Positions 10,084-22,549 are shown, numbered from the stretch's first letter. The stretch is DNA of 64,000 bases from Isochrysis galbana (GCA_018136815.1 CM030944.1:1240456-1304455); one strand, 5' to 3'. Notes: generated from the letters alone by a model not told the origin. Made by a program: numbers and translations.

Positions 10084-10461
10084 GTGTCGTCGGCAGGGTT
10101 CTTTGCAGCGCGCACGCCGGGTGCCTCTGCACGGGACGAAGCGGCTCGCCTGCAGCAGGAAGCACCCACTCCCGCCACCCTTCACCAGCCTCATGCGGAT
10201 GAGCTTGCCACCTATCTAGCCTTGCCTCAGATAGCAACCCACGACACCGATGAATTTGAACCGCTGATGTGGTGGAAGAAGCATCGCAAGGTGTACCCCA
10301 ACATGGAGGTCATGGCGCGCCAATACCTCGGTTGCCCGGCATCATCGGCAACCGTTGAGCGCCTCTTCTCCGTGGTTGGATTTGCCTTTTCAAAGTATCG
10401 CAAGAGTGCGCATTCCGACACACTCGAAGCGGCAGCCTTTGCAAAGCTGAATGTGGAGTGA
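10084..10461 (+). pseudogene. hAT transposase C-terminal dimerisation region (truncated)
   Basis: A 125-residue ORF whose last 85 residues follow the hAT dimerisation pattern: ELATYLALPQI, DEFEPLMWWKKHRKVYPNM, MARQYLGCPASSATVERLFS, GFAFSKYRKS and a final leucine/asparagine segment (AFAKLNVE). The RNaseH-like catalytic core that should precede it is absent: 9419-10083 has only short ORFs. I therefore call it a remnant; a multi-exon gene with unrecognised introns is less likely. It lies in the same orientation as the chromo-like ORF. Confidence 0.75.
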
Positions 10462-11085
10462 TTGTGATTGCGTGCGGTGTGTGTTTGTGGTGTGGCGGCG
10501 TGCACTTCGAGCAAACGATGCGCGATGCGTGCGTGTCGTGGTGTTTCGTTTCGGCCCATCTGGTATTCGTGTCAGTCATGAGTCTAAGGTGCCTATGTGC
10601 TGTGCGTAGGAGTGGGGTGGGGTGTAATAAGTGCTCTCTATGTGCATCATAAGCTACACCTATACTATAGCTAGAGAGAGAGAGAGAGCCACTTTTTAAT
10701 ATAATGAGAGGCCCGCCGCAGGCGAAGCCGAAGCCTACGGTGTGTGCACATTGCTAGCCAGACACTCGACACCGGCAACTGTGTTCAACACTGTTCATAG
10801 TGTTCAGTCGCCGCTTCGTGTTCTTTTTGTTCTTGTTCAACTGCTCGTTGTTGTTCTTGTTCGGCTCAGAGGCTTGTTGCTAAGTGTTGTTCTTGTTCAG
10901 AATCTGAACAGTGTTCAGCGCTTAACGTTAAGCAGCTCTATACTCCGGCCCGTACCGAGTAGAGGAAGCGATCTCGGCGAAGCGCTATCGATCGCCTCCG
11001 CGACCTCGAAAACCGTCGAGTCAAGGATGGATGAAGTCCATATCTCCAATCTGTTGTATTCCTGCCCATCTGAAGGCTGTAAGCT

Positions 11086-11847
<762 letters not shown>

Positions 11848-14800
11848 ATGAGTAGCTTTCGGCCTCGCGAGGAGGCGCCACGCAGCCCCCTCTCGCAGGG
11901 CCCGCTCGCCAGAGCCACGCGCTCCGACAGGCTCGACGCCTTCCTTACCCCTGCCAAACCAGCCACAACTCCACTCAAAGCTGCACCTGCCAGCAGTGCA
12001 AAGGTAGACTTCCTCAGCGGGGCGGAGGGGAAGGCGAGAGGAGCTGTGATCAGTCCAGCTCAAATCTCTGCTCTAAGACCCTCCACCGAGGAGAAGCTCG
12101 CCGGATTTCTTGGTGGCGGCGAAAGAGCAGAGCCCAACTCACAAGCACAGAGGCCAGCGGCAGACTCCACCAAGATTGCGAGGGAGGATAAGCTCGCAGA
12201 ATTCCTCGGCAACAGCCGGCCGGCCCCAGCAAAGACAAGTACATCGCCCGTTGTGGGCGGCTCGCTGGCCAACATGGACCTCGCGTTGAAGAGATCGTCA
12301 GGCTCTGCCACCATCTCAGTGTCGCCGGAGGTCCGCCGCACCTTTGAGCGCAGCGACAAGGACCAGGACGGCAAAGTGTCCATGGCGGAGACTTCGAACG
12401 CGCTCATCGGCCTACGGCTCGACGTCGATCCCAAAATTCTTCGTAAGATATTCATTGATCTGGATACCGATTTAGACTTGAAGTGAGCGACACGCAGGCT
12501 CGCAGTCCTTGCGCCTAGGACATTGCTCACTTAAACAGTGATGCCGTGTGAATGCCTGGTGTTGTGTACTGGCCGTTAGTGTAGAGTCCCTTCAGCAATT
12601 CGCATGGTGACTGTCGCTTCCACTTTCAGTCTTAAGCCATTCCTCGTCTGTTTAGGTTGAAGCTGACCGAGTTCGCGGAGCTTGTCAGCAGAGTGCAATC
12701 GGAGGCCAATGGTTCACATACAGGCAGCATCCCCAAGGACGACCTCCTCTCGACAAGAACAGCGAGTACCAATGGCTCGTTGGCCTCCTCGCTACTCAAA
12801 AATGGGGATCGCAGCACAGTGGGAACAGCGCCACAGTCCATCGATCTCACGACTGGAATTGCAGGCTGGCGCTTGACGCGCTCGCATGGTGACGTCCCTG
12901 CGGGAAGAGCACCAACGACGGCCCCTCATGCGGCATGGTACAAGCCTCGCGTAAATGAAGGCAGGTGGCTTGGATCATCGAGCAAGTGGCCGATTGGCGA
13001 GGTGAGATTCGAGCTCACTCCGCGCCCATCGTGCTGCTCTTCGCACCCCTTGGATGCCGTCTGCATCGGCCTGTATACCATAATTGATGGTCCCCATGCT
13101 CTCGGAGGGCATATCAACACATGGCCTACGGCCTTGTGAAGCTCGAGACGCTCCTATGCAGTCTCGAGGTTGACCTCTGTGGCCCTGGTCCTACCGTCCA
13201 GGTGACATTTGAGGTTGAGTTTACGGTATCAGCCCCTGAAGTGGCGAATTTTACCCTAGCATACGCGGTTGATAAATCCATCAAACAGGCGACCCTGAAC
13301 GGCAAGCCACTCGATTGTGGGCGCGCGAAGAGCTTCCGACAGTGTGGGGGTGATGCAACGATAATCGCGCCGGAGGGCAAAGGCTTGTTCGCCATGGGCA
13401 CGAACGTGCTAAGTGTAACGGTGGCCAACGGCGTAAGCTCGGCAAGCCCAATGGGTTTCTACGCCACAGGAAAGGTAGTGACAGGAGCCGCATCCAATGA
13501 GCCATTCTCATTGACTGCTCGGCAAGCGTTCGACGCGTTTGACTTGAACCGTTCGGGGCAGCTCGACTTCCGCGAGCTGCGTCAGGCGCTGGCAAAGCTG
13601 GGGCTACCGAGCGACTCATCGACGGTGCTCGACACGATGCGCACCTTCGACGCCGACTCGTCGGGCACGCTCGGCTTCCGCGAGTTTGAGAAGCTGATCT
13701 CGCTCCTCGTGCGCCCGGCAACGACCGCTCAGGCGTCGTCCCCGAAAGCGGCCTCGCCCAAGCTGACACCTTCTGCAGCGTTAGCGGCGCCTTCGTTCGT
13801 CGAGACTCGCCGCGCGTTCGACGCGTTTGACTTGAACCGTTCGGGGCAGCTCGACTTCCGCGAGCTGCGTCAGGCGCTGGCAAAGCTGGGGTTGCCGAGC
13901 GACTCATCGACGGTGCTCGACACGATGCGCACCTTCGACGCCGACTCGTCGGGCACGCTCGGCTTCCGCGAGTTTGAAAAGCTGATCTCGCTTCTCGTGC
14001 GCCCGGCAACGACCGCTCAGGCGTCGTCCCCGAAAGCGGCCTCGCCTAAGCTGACACCTTCTGCAGCGTTAGCGGCGCCTTCATTCGTCGAGACTCGCCG
14101 CGCGTTCGACGCGTTTGACTTGAACCGTTCGGGGCAGCTCGACTTCCGCGAGCTGCGTCAGGCGCTGGCAAAGCTGGGGCTACCGAGCGACTCATCGACG
14201 GTGCTCGACACGATGCGCACCTTCGACGCCGACTCGTCGGGCACGCTCGGCTTCCGCGAGTTTGAGAAGCTGATCTCGCTTCTCGTGCGCCCGGCAACGA
14301 CCGCTCAGGCGTCGTCCCCGAAAGCGGCCTCGCCCAAGCTGACACCTTCTGCAGCGTTAGCGGCGCCTTCGTTCGTCGAGACTCGCCGCGCGTTCGACGC
14401 ATTTGACTTGAACCGTTCGGGGCAGCTCGACTTCCGCGAGCTGCGTCAGGCGCTGGCAAAGCTGGGGCTACCGAGCGACTCATCGACGGTGCTCGACACG
14501 ATGCGCACCTTCGACGCCGACTCGTCGGGCACGCTCGGCTTCCGCGAGTTTGAGAAGCTGATCTCGCTTCTCGTGCGCCCGGCAACGACCGCTCAGGCGT
14601 CGTCCCCGAAAGCGGCCTCGCCTAAGCTGACACCTTCTGCAGCGTTAGCGGCGCCTTCATTCGTCGAGACTCGCCGCGCGTTCGACGCGTTTGACTTGAA
14701 CCGTTCGGGGCAGCTCGACTTCCGCGAGCTGCGTCAGGCGCTGGCAAAGCTGGGGCTACCGAGCGACTCATCGACGGTGCTCGACACGATGCGCACCTTC

Positions 14801-17800
14801 GACGCCGACTCGTCGGGCACGCTCGGCTTCCGCGAGTTTGAGAAGCTGATCTCGCTTCTCGTGCGCCCGGCAACGACCGCTCAGGCGTCGTCCCCGAAAG
14901 CGGCCTCGCCTAAGCTGACACCTTCTGCAGCGTTAGCGGCGCCTTCATTCGTCGAGACTCGCCGCGCGTTCGACGCGTTTGACTTGAACCGTTCGGGGCA
15001 GCTCGACTTCCGCGAGCTGCGTCAGGCGCTGGCAAAGCTGGGGCTGCCGAGCGACTCGTCGACGGTGCTCGACACGATGCGCACCTTCGACGCCGACTCG
15101 TCGGGCACGCTCGGCTTCCGCGAGTTTGAGAAACTGATCTCGCTTCTCGTGCGCCCAGCAACGACCGCTCAGGCGTCGTCCCCGAAAGCGGCCTCGCCCA
15201 AGCTGACACCTTCTGCAGCGTTAGCGGCGCCTTCATTCGTCGAGACTCGCCGCGCGTTCGACGCGTTTGACTTGAACCGTTCGGGGCAGCTCGACTTCCG
15301 CGAGCTGCGTCAGGCGCTGGCAAAGCTGGGGCTACCGAGCGACTCATCGACGGTGCTCGACACGATGCGCACCTTCGACGCCGACTCGTCGGGCACGCTC
15401 GGCTTCCGCGAGTTTGAGAAGCTGATCTCGCTTCTCGTGCGCCCGGCAACGACCGCTCAGGCGTCGTCCCCGAAAGCGGCCTCGCCCAAGCTGACACCTT
15501 CTGCAGCGTTAGCGGCGCCTTCGTTCGTCGAGACTCGCCGCGCGTTCGACGCGTTTGACTTGAACCGTTCGGGGCAGCTCGACTTCCGCGAGCTGCGTCA
15601 GGCGCTGGCAAAGCTGGGGCTGCCGAGCGACTCGTCGACGGTGCTCGACACGATGCGCACCTTCGACGCCGACTCGTCGGGCACGCTCGGCTTCCGCGAG
15701 TTTGAGAAGCTGATCTCGCTTCTCGTGCGCCCGGCAACGACCGCTCAGGCGTCGTCCCCGAAAGCGGCCTCGCCTAAGCTGACACCTTCTGCAGCGTTAG
15801 CGGCGCCTTCATTCGTCGAGACTCGCCGCGCGTTCGACGCGTTTGACTTGAACCGTTCGGGGCAGCTCGACTTCCGCGAGCTGCGTCAGGCGCTGGCAAA
15901 GCTGGGGCTACCGAGCGACTCATCGACGGTGCTCGACACGATGCGCACCTTCGACGCCGACTCGTCGGGCACGCTCGGCTTCCGCGAGTTTGAGAAGCTG
16001 ATCTCGCTCCTCGTGCGCCCGGCAACGACCGCTCAGGCGTCGTCCCCGAAAGCGGCCTCGCCTAAGCTGACACCTTCTGCAGCGTTAGCGGCGCCTTCGT
16101 TCGTCGAGACTCGCCGCGCGTTCGACGCGTTTGACTTGAACCGTTCGGGGCAGCTCGACTTCCGCGAGCTGCGTCAGGCGCTGGCAAAGCTGGGGTTGCC
16201 GAGCGACTCATCGACGGTGCTCGACACGATGCGCACCTTCGACGCCGACTCGTCGGGCACGCTCGGCTTCCGCGAGTTTGAGAAGCTGATCTCGCTTCTC
16301 GTGCGCCCGGCAACGACCGCTCAGGCGTCGTCCCCGAAAGCGGCCTCGCCTAAGCTGACACCTTCTGCAGCGTTAGCGGCGCCTTCATTCGTCGAGACTC
16401 GCCGCGCGTTCGACGCGTTTGACTTGAACCGTTCGGGGCAGCTCGACTTCCGCGAGCTGCGTCAGGCGCTGGCAAAGCTGGGGCTACCGAGCGACTCATC
16501 GACGGTGCTCGACACGATGCGCACCTTCGACGCCGACTCGTCGGGCACGCTCGGCTTCCGCGAGTTTGAGAAGCTGATCTCGCTTCTCGTGCGCCCGGCA
16601 ACGACCGCTCAGGCGTCGTCCCCGAAAGCGGCCTCGCCCAAGCTGACACCTTCTGCAGCGTTAGCGGCGCCTTCGTTCGTCGAGACTCGCCGCGCGTTCG
16701 ACGCGTTTGACTTGAACCGTTCGGGGCAGCTCGACTTCCGCGAGCTGCGTCAGGCGCTGGCAAAGCTGGGGCTGCCGAGCGACTCGTCGACGGTGCTCGA
16801 CACGATGCGCACCTTCGACGCCGACTCGTCGGGCACGCTCGGCTTCCGCGAGTTTGAGAAGCTGATCTCGCTTCTCGTGCGCCCAGCAACGACCGCTCAG
16901 GCGTCGTCCCCGAAAGCGGCCTCGCCCAAGCTGACACCTTCTGCAGCGTTAGCGGCGCCTTCATTCGTCGAGACTCGCCGCGCGTTCGACGCGTTTGACT
17001 TGAACCGTTCGGGGCAGCTCGACTTCCGCGAGCTGCGTCAGGCGCTGGCAAAGCTGGGGCTACCGAGCGACTCATCGACGGTGCTCGACACGATGCGCAC
17101 CTTCGACGCCGACTCGTCGGGCACGCTCGGCTTCCGCGAGTTTGAGAAGCTGATCTCGCTCCTCGTGCGCCCGGCAACGACCGCTCAACGATCCTCGCCC
17201 ACAGTGGTCTCACAATCGTCGTGGTCGTTCATCGAGACTCGCCGCGCTTTCGACGCGTTTGACGTGAACCGTTCGGGGCAGCTCGACTTCCGCGAGCTGC
17301 GTCAGGCGCTGGCAAAGCTGGGGCTGCCGAGCGACTCATCGACGGTACTGGACACGATGCGTATGTTTGACGTCGATTCATCAGGCACACTCGGTTTTGC
17401 TGAGTTTGAAAAACTTGCGTCTCTTATTCGCGACTCCCCACACGTCCATGCATCACCTGGATCTGACCGGACGTGGTCGTCGCGGCCTCGATCTGCTTCG
17501 GTCGCAACAACCGCAAGCGTCCGGCGTACCGCTATCGCTCGGTTAGAACCACTACTATCGTGTGCACTTGACGCCACACTGGTCGAACAGCCCGCGGAGC
17601 AAGATGTCTTGCGCTTTTTCACGCGCAACGTGGCATCTCTGGCCTATGGGGGTGATAAGGCAGTCGCGGCGCAGGAACAGCGCCTTGGTCGATCACTCGA
17701 TGGTATACGCGTTGATAACTATTTGCACCGGGTGCGCGGCACACTTGAGAGTGTCATCCAGCAAGCTGTCGCTGCTTGTGTTGCAGACCTGGCCTCCGAA

Positions 17801-19891
17801 CACGATGTCGGTACCAAAGGTGATGCGGTCGGCTCGCTGTTGACTAGCAATGGTCTTGAGAACAAGAACGATGACGCAAGGTTGCGTATCGTGCCTTACC
17901 TCGAGCAGCACGTCGAGCGCTCATCTCATCGCGAGTCGGACGACGAGCGGAGACGGAGAGAGGCAGAGGACGCGCGTCGCAAAGCGGAGCTTGCAGCAAG
18001 GGTGGACGAGGTCGATGCGGCCAGGAAGCGGGCGGCCGAGCTTGCGTCGGCGCCACGGATCTTTGATGAGTCCGGCGGAATCCATCTGGCTCGTGACTTC
18101 AATTCGGACGCAGCAGCGCGGCTTACCGCGACACGCCGGTGCCGAGCGGCCCTGGAGGGGGGTTCGGGCGCGGCGCCTGCTGTACGTGAAGCGCTCGTGA
18201 GGGGTGGACACGTCGCAAAGCTTGTCAGCTGGGCCCAGGGCGGGCAAGATGCGCGTCTGATGCGTGAGGCGGCATGGGTCCTCGCGTTGTTGCACAACGA
18301 GGGCGGGATTGTACATCGGGAGGCCGTCGCAGCTGAGAAAGCGGGAAGCGCGGGCGGCCTCGTCGCCGCCCTTAGCGCCCCACCTGGTGATGTCGAGGGC
18401 GACCGCGCAGCGGCGGCGGCGGCGCAAGCACTTTGCGACCTCGTTGGCACCTCGGCCGCAGCCCGCGACGCAGCACTTGCGAATGGCGTGCTAGCACCCC
18501 TCCTAGTTCGGATGCGCCGCGGCTCCTCATCCATGTCTAGCACGGGACCAAAACTCTTGGCGCAACTCGCTCGCGGCAAGCCAGCGATTGACGTAACCTT
18601 GATGGTTGATGCATTGCCGGTCCTTTGTGAGCTGACCGCAAACACGGACACCATGGTGGCGACGGATGCCACCTCTGCTATCGCCGCGTTGCTCGATGGT
18701 CACGATCACCAGGTGGAGCAGGTGCTCACAGCGGCTCCCGATGTTCCTCGAAGGCTTGTCGATGTGCTCAGTAGGCCAGATGCGACGACTGCCGCATCAC
18801 GACCGCAGATTGTGCCACCGGAGGTCTTGCGTATCTTTAATCGTTATGATGCGAATGGAAGTGGTGCCTTGTCGCGATCCGAGGTGAGGAGGGCACTTAA
18901 TGACCTAGGTCTCGACACGAGCCGGACTGAGGCCGACGCCGTCCTTCGGCAATTCGACGCGGACAGAAGCGGTACGCTGAGTCCGACAGAGTTCTTGCGC
19001 CTCGCTGCGCGGCTCGGCTTCCCGCCGGCGTTGACAGCGTCTGCTGCGGGTGGAAGCCGTGATGGCGCAGGAATGCTCACAAGTGCTGTGCGTGCGATCA
19101 GCTCTATTTGCGCATGTGGGAACGCGCTAGCTCAAGCGGTGATTGATTGCGGAGGCCTGCAGGCTCTTGTCAAGTTGATCGACTGCCCACTCGCGGATGC
19201 CCGCAAGGAGGCTTTGTTGGCGCTCTCAAATGTCGCTGCCGGCAGCCCTGAACAAGTTGCAGCCATGCTGAGTGCGGATGCCTTCGCGCCCATCGCGAAG
19301 CGCATGGGAGAGGGGATGCGCGACTTTAACAAAGAGGCTGTGTGGACGATCGCTAACGCTACCGTCTCGGGTGATGCCGAAACGTTACTGGCTATCGCCG
19401 GCAAGTCCCGCATTGTCGCTGCCTTGGTGGAGATGGTGACTGATCCAGACGTCAAGCTTGCTGAAGTGGCGCTCGAGGGCCTACATAACCTGCTGAAGGC
19501 GGGAGCTAGCTCGAATATCCATCCTTCAGTGCGCCGAGCCTTTGAGCGGTACGACGCAAATAAGTCGGGGAAGCTCTCGCGCTCGGAGCTGCGTCGCGCT
19601 CTCATAGATCTAGGCCTCGATCTGAGTCGCCAGCAAGCAACCGCCATTCTTCGACAATATGACTCGGACGGGGATGGCACTCTTAGCCCATCGGAGTTTG
19701 CCACGCTAGCAGTACGTCTCGGTGCACCGCGTAGTGGGGCCAATCCCATCGTGACCCAAATGAGAGACGCAGGGGCTGAACGGATACTCCGCACGGTCGA
19801 GCTTACGGGGCGCGGAGACGACGGCGTGAATCTTTTATCGGAGAAGGTCGCGCGCGTTCTTGATACGTACCACGCCGGCCTTGCCTCTTGA
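11848..19891 (+). CDS. Giant multi-EF-hand and armadillo-repeat protein, 3 exons
   Basis: Inferred CDS: join of 11848-12482, 12656-13001 and 13202-19891, about 2,556 residues. Exon 1 holds a disordered N-terminus and an EF-hand (SDKDQDGKVSMAE); a second EF-hand is split by intron 1. Exon 2 and early exon 3 carry a beta-rich module (RWLGSSSKWPIGE ... VTFEVEFTVSAPE ... LNGKPLDCG) like carbohydrate/galactose-binding folds. Next come 13 units of 96 residues, each an EF-hand pair (loops DLNRSGQLDFRE and DADSSGTLGFRE) plus an S/P/A linker, and one diverged unit. A charged coiled coil follows, then armadillo-like helices (about 18090-18780 and 19050-19500) interleaved with two EF-hand pairs. About 34 EF-hands are predicted in total. 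It is probably a calcium-responsive scaffold; this function is inference. No membrane segment is seen. Confidence 0.85.
12483..12655 (+). other. Intron 1 of EF-hand gene, with TTGAAG direct repeat at its edges
   Basis: GTGAGC donor and TTTAG acceptor keep frame. The hexamer ttgaag occurs at both exon edges. With GT-AG splicing the EF loop reads DLDTDLDLKLKLTEF, two residues (LK) longer than canonical. A perfect 12-residue loop (DLDTDLDLKLTE) would need a shifted, non-canonical junction. Confidence 0.7.
13002..13201 (+). other. Intron 2 of EF-hand gene
   Basis: The donor is gag|gtgaga and the acceptor tccag|gtgaca. Joining gives KWPIGE-VTFEVEF in frame and restores a continuous beta-rich module. 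Confidence 0.75.
13525..17268 (+). repeat. Thirteen 288-bp coding tandem repeats (EF-hand pair units)
   Basis: Units begin near 13525 and repeat every 288 bp to about 17200, then one diverged unit (DVNRSGQ) follows. Differences between units are a few third-position changes, such as gggcta/gggctg/gggttg, tca/tcg, ccc/cct and gag/gaa. The encoded 96 residues are essentially invariant. The antisense strand is also open over most units, a by-product of the composition. Confidence 0.95.
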
Positions 19892-20749
19892 TAAGATGGG
19901 GAGGGTTTCTGCTCGGAGACGGGTGCCCTCCTTTGCTGCCCTACCTAGACTTCATTTTGATCTCTCAACCTCAACCCTCAAATGACTTCAACTGGTTACT
20001 GCGATTGCGGGGGAGGAGTATCTGGTAGTATAATCATATTCGTCGATCGAGCGAACGAATGGCGAATGTGAATCTTGGTTAGGGAATTAGGGAGCTAAGC
20101 TGTGTGCTTCTTTCTAGTGCGTCTAGCCCGAACTAAGTGTATACTTACTTCAGATGATAAACTAAGTGTATACTTGGTGCTTGGTTCACCCATGGGGGGG
20201 CATGAGCCCCCCCCCCTCTCTCCACTCCTCCCCCGCTGTGTGGGAGGGACCACCCATCCTCCTAGCATGCCTTATGGCTTGCCAGTAGCACACTGCCCTG
20301 CTGGCCCACTCTCTCACCTCACAGGCTCGCCCCATTTGCCCGGCCGTCTATGATGGCCCCCGAAGATTTCCACTCTAACTCTCGCCGATCTCTTCGCCCC
20401 CACGCGCCTCTAGCAGTCCAAGTCAGGCCATCACAATAGCCGGGAGAGCCGACGTCACGCTAAACGCCACGCCGCTCCTCCCGCGGACCAAGCGCTGTCT
20501 GACGAGCCGGACATTCTTGAACAATGGCTACGTCACTATGGCCGCCACGGCAAAGCCTACTCCGAATCCGCTAATGCCCCACTCGAATACTAGGTGATGG
20601 CGGACCGTGAGGTCCCCTCTGGTGAGTCTTGGCATGCTCGCATTATCCATACGACTCGCACCCTTACGAAATGGGTGCGCGCTCGTACATTCGTTCGAAG
20701 TAAGGGCGGGACGCGCGATGCTAAGTCCAGCCTTGAGAGCCTGCAGTCG
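19892..20749. other. Intergenic, no gene seen
   Basis: 3' flank of the EF-hand gene. Near 20165-20225 the G-run/C-run palindrome shared with 1245-1290 and 41985-42010 appears after a tatacttggt motif. No convincing ORF is present. Confidence 0.5.
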
Positions 20750-20870
20750 TGTCGCATCGAGAGCAGTATTTTATATACTCTAGGCGGATGCGGTGCTTCT
20801 ATCAATGTGTAGTGTGTGAGAAAATTGAGTGAGTTTTGTTTTTGCCAACGAGTTGCCTCGAAGCTCCGCC
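20750..20870 (+). mobile_element. MITE-like element M1, truncated 5' copy
   Basis: Matches the first third of M1: tgtcgcatcgagagcag, tattttatatactct, gcggatgcgg, gtgagaaaattgagtgagttttg and aagctccgcc. It then breaks off into repeat R3. Confidence 0.75.
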
Positions 20871-20995
20871 AGACCAAAAGCGTTCAATTATCCCCATCCC
20901 TGCTGACACCTTTCATTGTCACCTGGAGGTTACTTGAGTCAACTTGACACTTCACATGTTGAAACACACACGTGGTCTGACTCCATTCACTCGAT
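20871..20995 (-). repeat. Dispersed repeat R3, copy 1
   Basis: About 120 bp matching, in reverse complement, 60727-60850 at roughly 95% identity (shared gtcagaccacgtgtgtgttt, tcaacatgtgaagtgtcaag and agcagggatggggataattg). A shorter third copy is at 61850-61925. Non-coding; possibly the 3' end of a retroposon. Confidence 0.75.
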
Positions 20996-21329
20996 TTGGG
21001 GCAGGGTGGATATATCGTTGAAATCACGATATCTCATGATATCCCATGTTGGTTTTCCCCTCCAAAGAAAATTGATCGACTTCCTTTGAAAGCGATCGTT
21101 TCTTTTTTTTTGTCGTCAAAAGTCTGGTGCGCGCTTTCAGAACTGCCCCCTCTCCCTCCGCGCTCGCCACTTCTCCCGCGCATTCTGACACCCCGCGCAT
21201 TTCGACACTGCCGCCCCACCCGCACGGCCCCCCTCCGCCCGCCGCTCATCGACGCCACTTCCTCTCCACCTTCTTCTCCCTCCCCTCCGCCGCCGCGCTT
21301 CCTCTCTCTCTGTCTCCACTGTGCGCTAC
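20996..21329. other. Intergenic spacer, low-complexity ORFs only
   Basis: P/S/R-rich open frames lead into the minisatellite on both strands. No domain is recognisable. Confidence 0.4.
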
Positions 21330-21950
21330 CCGAGCTCCTAACCCCACCCGAGCTCTCCAACCCCACCCGAGCTCCAACCCCACCCGAGCTCCAACCCCAC
21401 CCGAGCTCCAACCCCACCCAAGCTCCGACTCCCAAAAGCTCCAACTTCCCGACCTTCGCCCCAGCCAAGCTTCAACCCCCACCCAAGTTGCAACCCAAGC
21501 TCCAACACTCCAACTCCACCAACCCCACTCAAGCTCCGACTCTCCAACCCCCAAACTCCGACCCCCAAACCTCCTCCGACCAACCTTCGCCCCAGCTCCC
21601 CCACCCAAGCTCCAACTCCTCTTACCCCACCGAAGCTCCAACTCCACCCAAGCTCCAACCCCACTCAAGCTCCAACCCCACCCAAACTCCAACCCCACCC
21701 AAGCTCCAACCCCACCCAAGCTCCAACCCCATCAAGCTCCAACCCCACCCAAGCTCGCACCCAACCCCACTCAAGCTCCAAACTCCGACCCCCAAACCTC
21801 CTCCGACCAACATTCGCCCCAGCCAAGCTCCCCCACCCAAGCTCTTACCCCACCCAAGCTCCAACTCCACCCAAGCTCCAACTCCACCCAAGCTCTAACC
21901 CCACCCAAGCTCCAACCCCACCGAAGCTCCAACCCCAAGCTCCAACCCAC
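21330..21950 (+). repeat. Minisatellite, about 17-bp unit AGCTCCAACCCCACCCA
   Basis: More than 30 imperfect copies. The minus strand reads TTGGAGCTTGGGTGGGG repeatedly, with G-runs of three to four at short intervals, so it is prone to G-quadruplex formation. The long P/S/T/N and G/W/L/V frames through it are simple consequences of the repeat. Confidence 0.9.
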
Positions 21951-21954
21951 TGAG

Positions 21955-22483
21955 CGTCCAACGTCTCCGAGTGAGGCCTGGAGAGCCCAACTACAAATCG
22001 AGACCGGGCGCGGTGCATGCCCGATTTCGATGATCCACCTGGATGGGGGGCCCCGCCAGATACCAAATACACAGGGGCCACCCACACAGTCACGCCAATC
22101 GGGCAGGCCGCGCGCCGAAACCTCGTCGAAACCAGCCATCCGCTGAGCCCATTGGACGTTGAGCCGTCGCCGAGTGAGGCCCGGAGAGCCCAACTTCGAA
22201 CTGATTCCGGGCGCGCTGCGTGCCCGATTTCGATGATCCACCTGGATGGGGGGCCCCGCCAGACACCAAATACACAGGGGCCACCCACACAGTCACGCCA
22301 ATCGGGCGGGACGCGCGCCGAAACCTCGTCGAAATCAGCCATCCGCTGAGCCCATTGGACGTTGAGCCGTCGCCGAGTGAGGCCCGGAGAGCCCAACTTC
22401 GAACTGATTCCGGGCGCGCTGCGTGCCCGATTTCGATGATCCACCTGGATGGGGGGCCCCGCCAGACACCAAATACACAGGGA
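21955..22483 (+). repeat. Satellite, three tandem copies of a 203-bp unit (last truncated)
   Basis: The block gcccgatttcgatgatccac recurs at about 22019, 22222 and 22425, giving a period of 203 bp. Copies 2 and 3 are nearly identical and copy 1 is diverged. Each unit carries short ORFs on both strands (for example MPDFDDPPGWGAPPDTKYTG on plus) that continue across units, but nothing resembles a known domain. Confidence 0.9.
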
Positions 22484-22549
22484 GCCGCCGATATTCCCAG
22501 TTGTAATTATTTTTTATTATTGGACGTGCGACCCTGTGGGCCTGTTCTT

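Larger units (their letters stand above)
8463..10940 (+). mobile_element. hAT-superfamily DNA transposon, probably internally deleted
   Basis: The element is 2,478 bp. The left end reads TAGGGCTGCCTAACGTT and the right end, reverse-complemented, reads TAGAGCTGCTTAACGTT, a 15/17 match and a hAT-style TAG start. The flanking 8 bp TACTCCGG is duplicated exactly at 8455-8462 and 10941-10948, and 8-bp duplications are the hAT norm. Many copies of the pentamer tgttc crowd both subterminal regions (8520-8600 and 10780-10920) and are candidate transposase binding sites. Inside are a chromo-like ORF (8873-9418) and a C-terminal hAT dimerisation region (10084-10461). The catalytic core is not recognisable, so it is probably non-autonomous. 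Confidence 0.88.
8407..11085 (+). mobile_element. Gypsy pol/LTR fragment interrupted by a hAT element
   Basis: Left part 8407-8462 (cgcatcccgggccacgctaac...aacaaactccaatacctctactccgg) and right part 10949-11051 (cccgtaccgagtagaggaag...catctccaatct) together match the integrase C-terminal coding region of the chromovirus near 52940-53090: the RIPGHANKLQYLYSGPYRVEEV region through DEVHISNL. From 11052 the sequence switches to the LTR start (TGTTGTATTCCTGCCCATC), so the end of pol has been deleted. A hAT element occupies the centre. Confidence 0.8.

Noticed and set aside
14046..17213. Long minus-strand ORFs rich in R, S, A and P opposite the EF-hand repeats
   Set aside because: They repeat with the 288-bp period and are the antisense image of codon-biased coding repeats. 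No domain; the plus frame has clear EF-hands.
13525..17268. Regular repeats considered as a CRISPR array
   Set aside because: Units are 288 bp with no spacers, lie within an open reading frame and encode EF-hands; the genome is eukaryotic.
21034..22241. Overlapping glycine/tryptophan/leucine-rich minus-strand ORFs
   Set aside because: Generated by the 17-bp minisatellite and 203-bp satellite; no domain.
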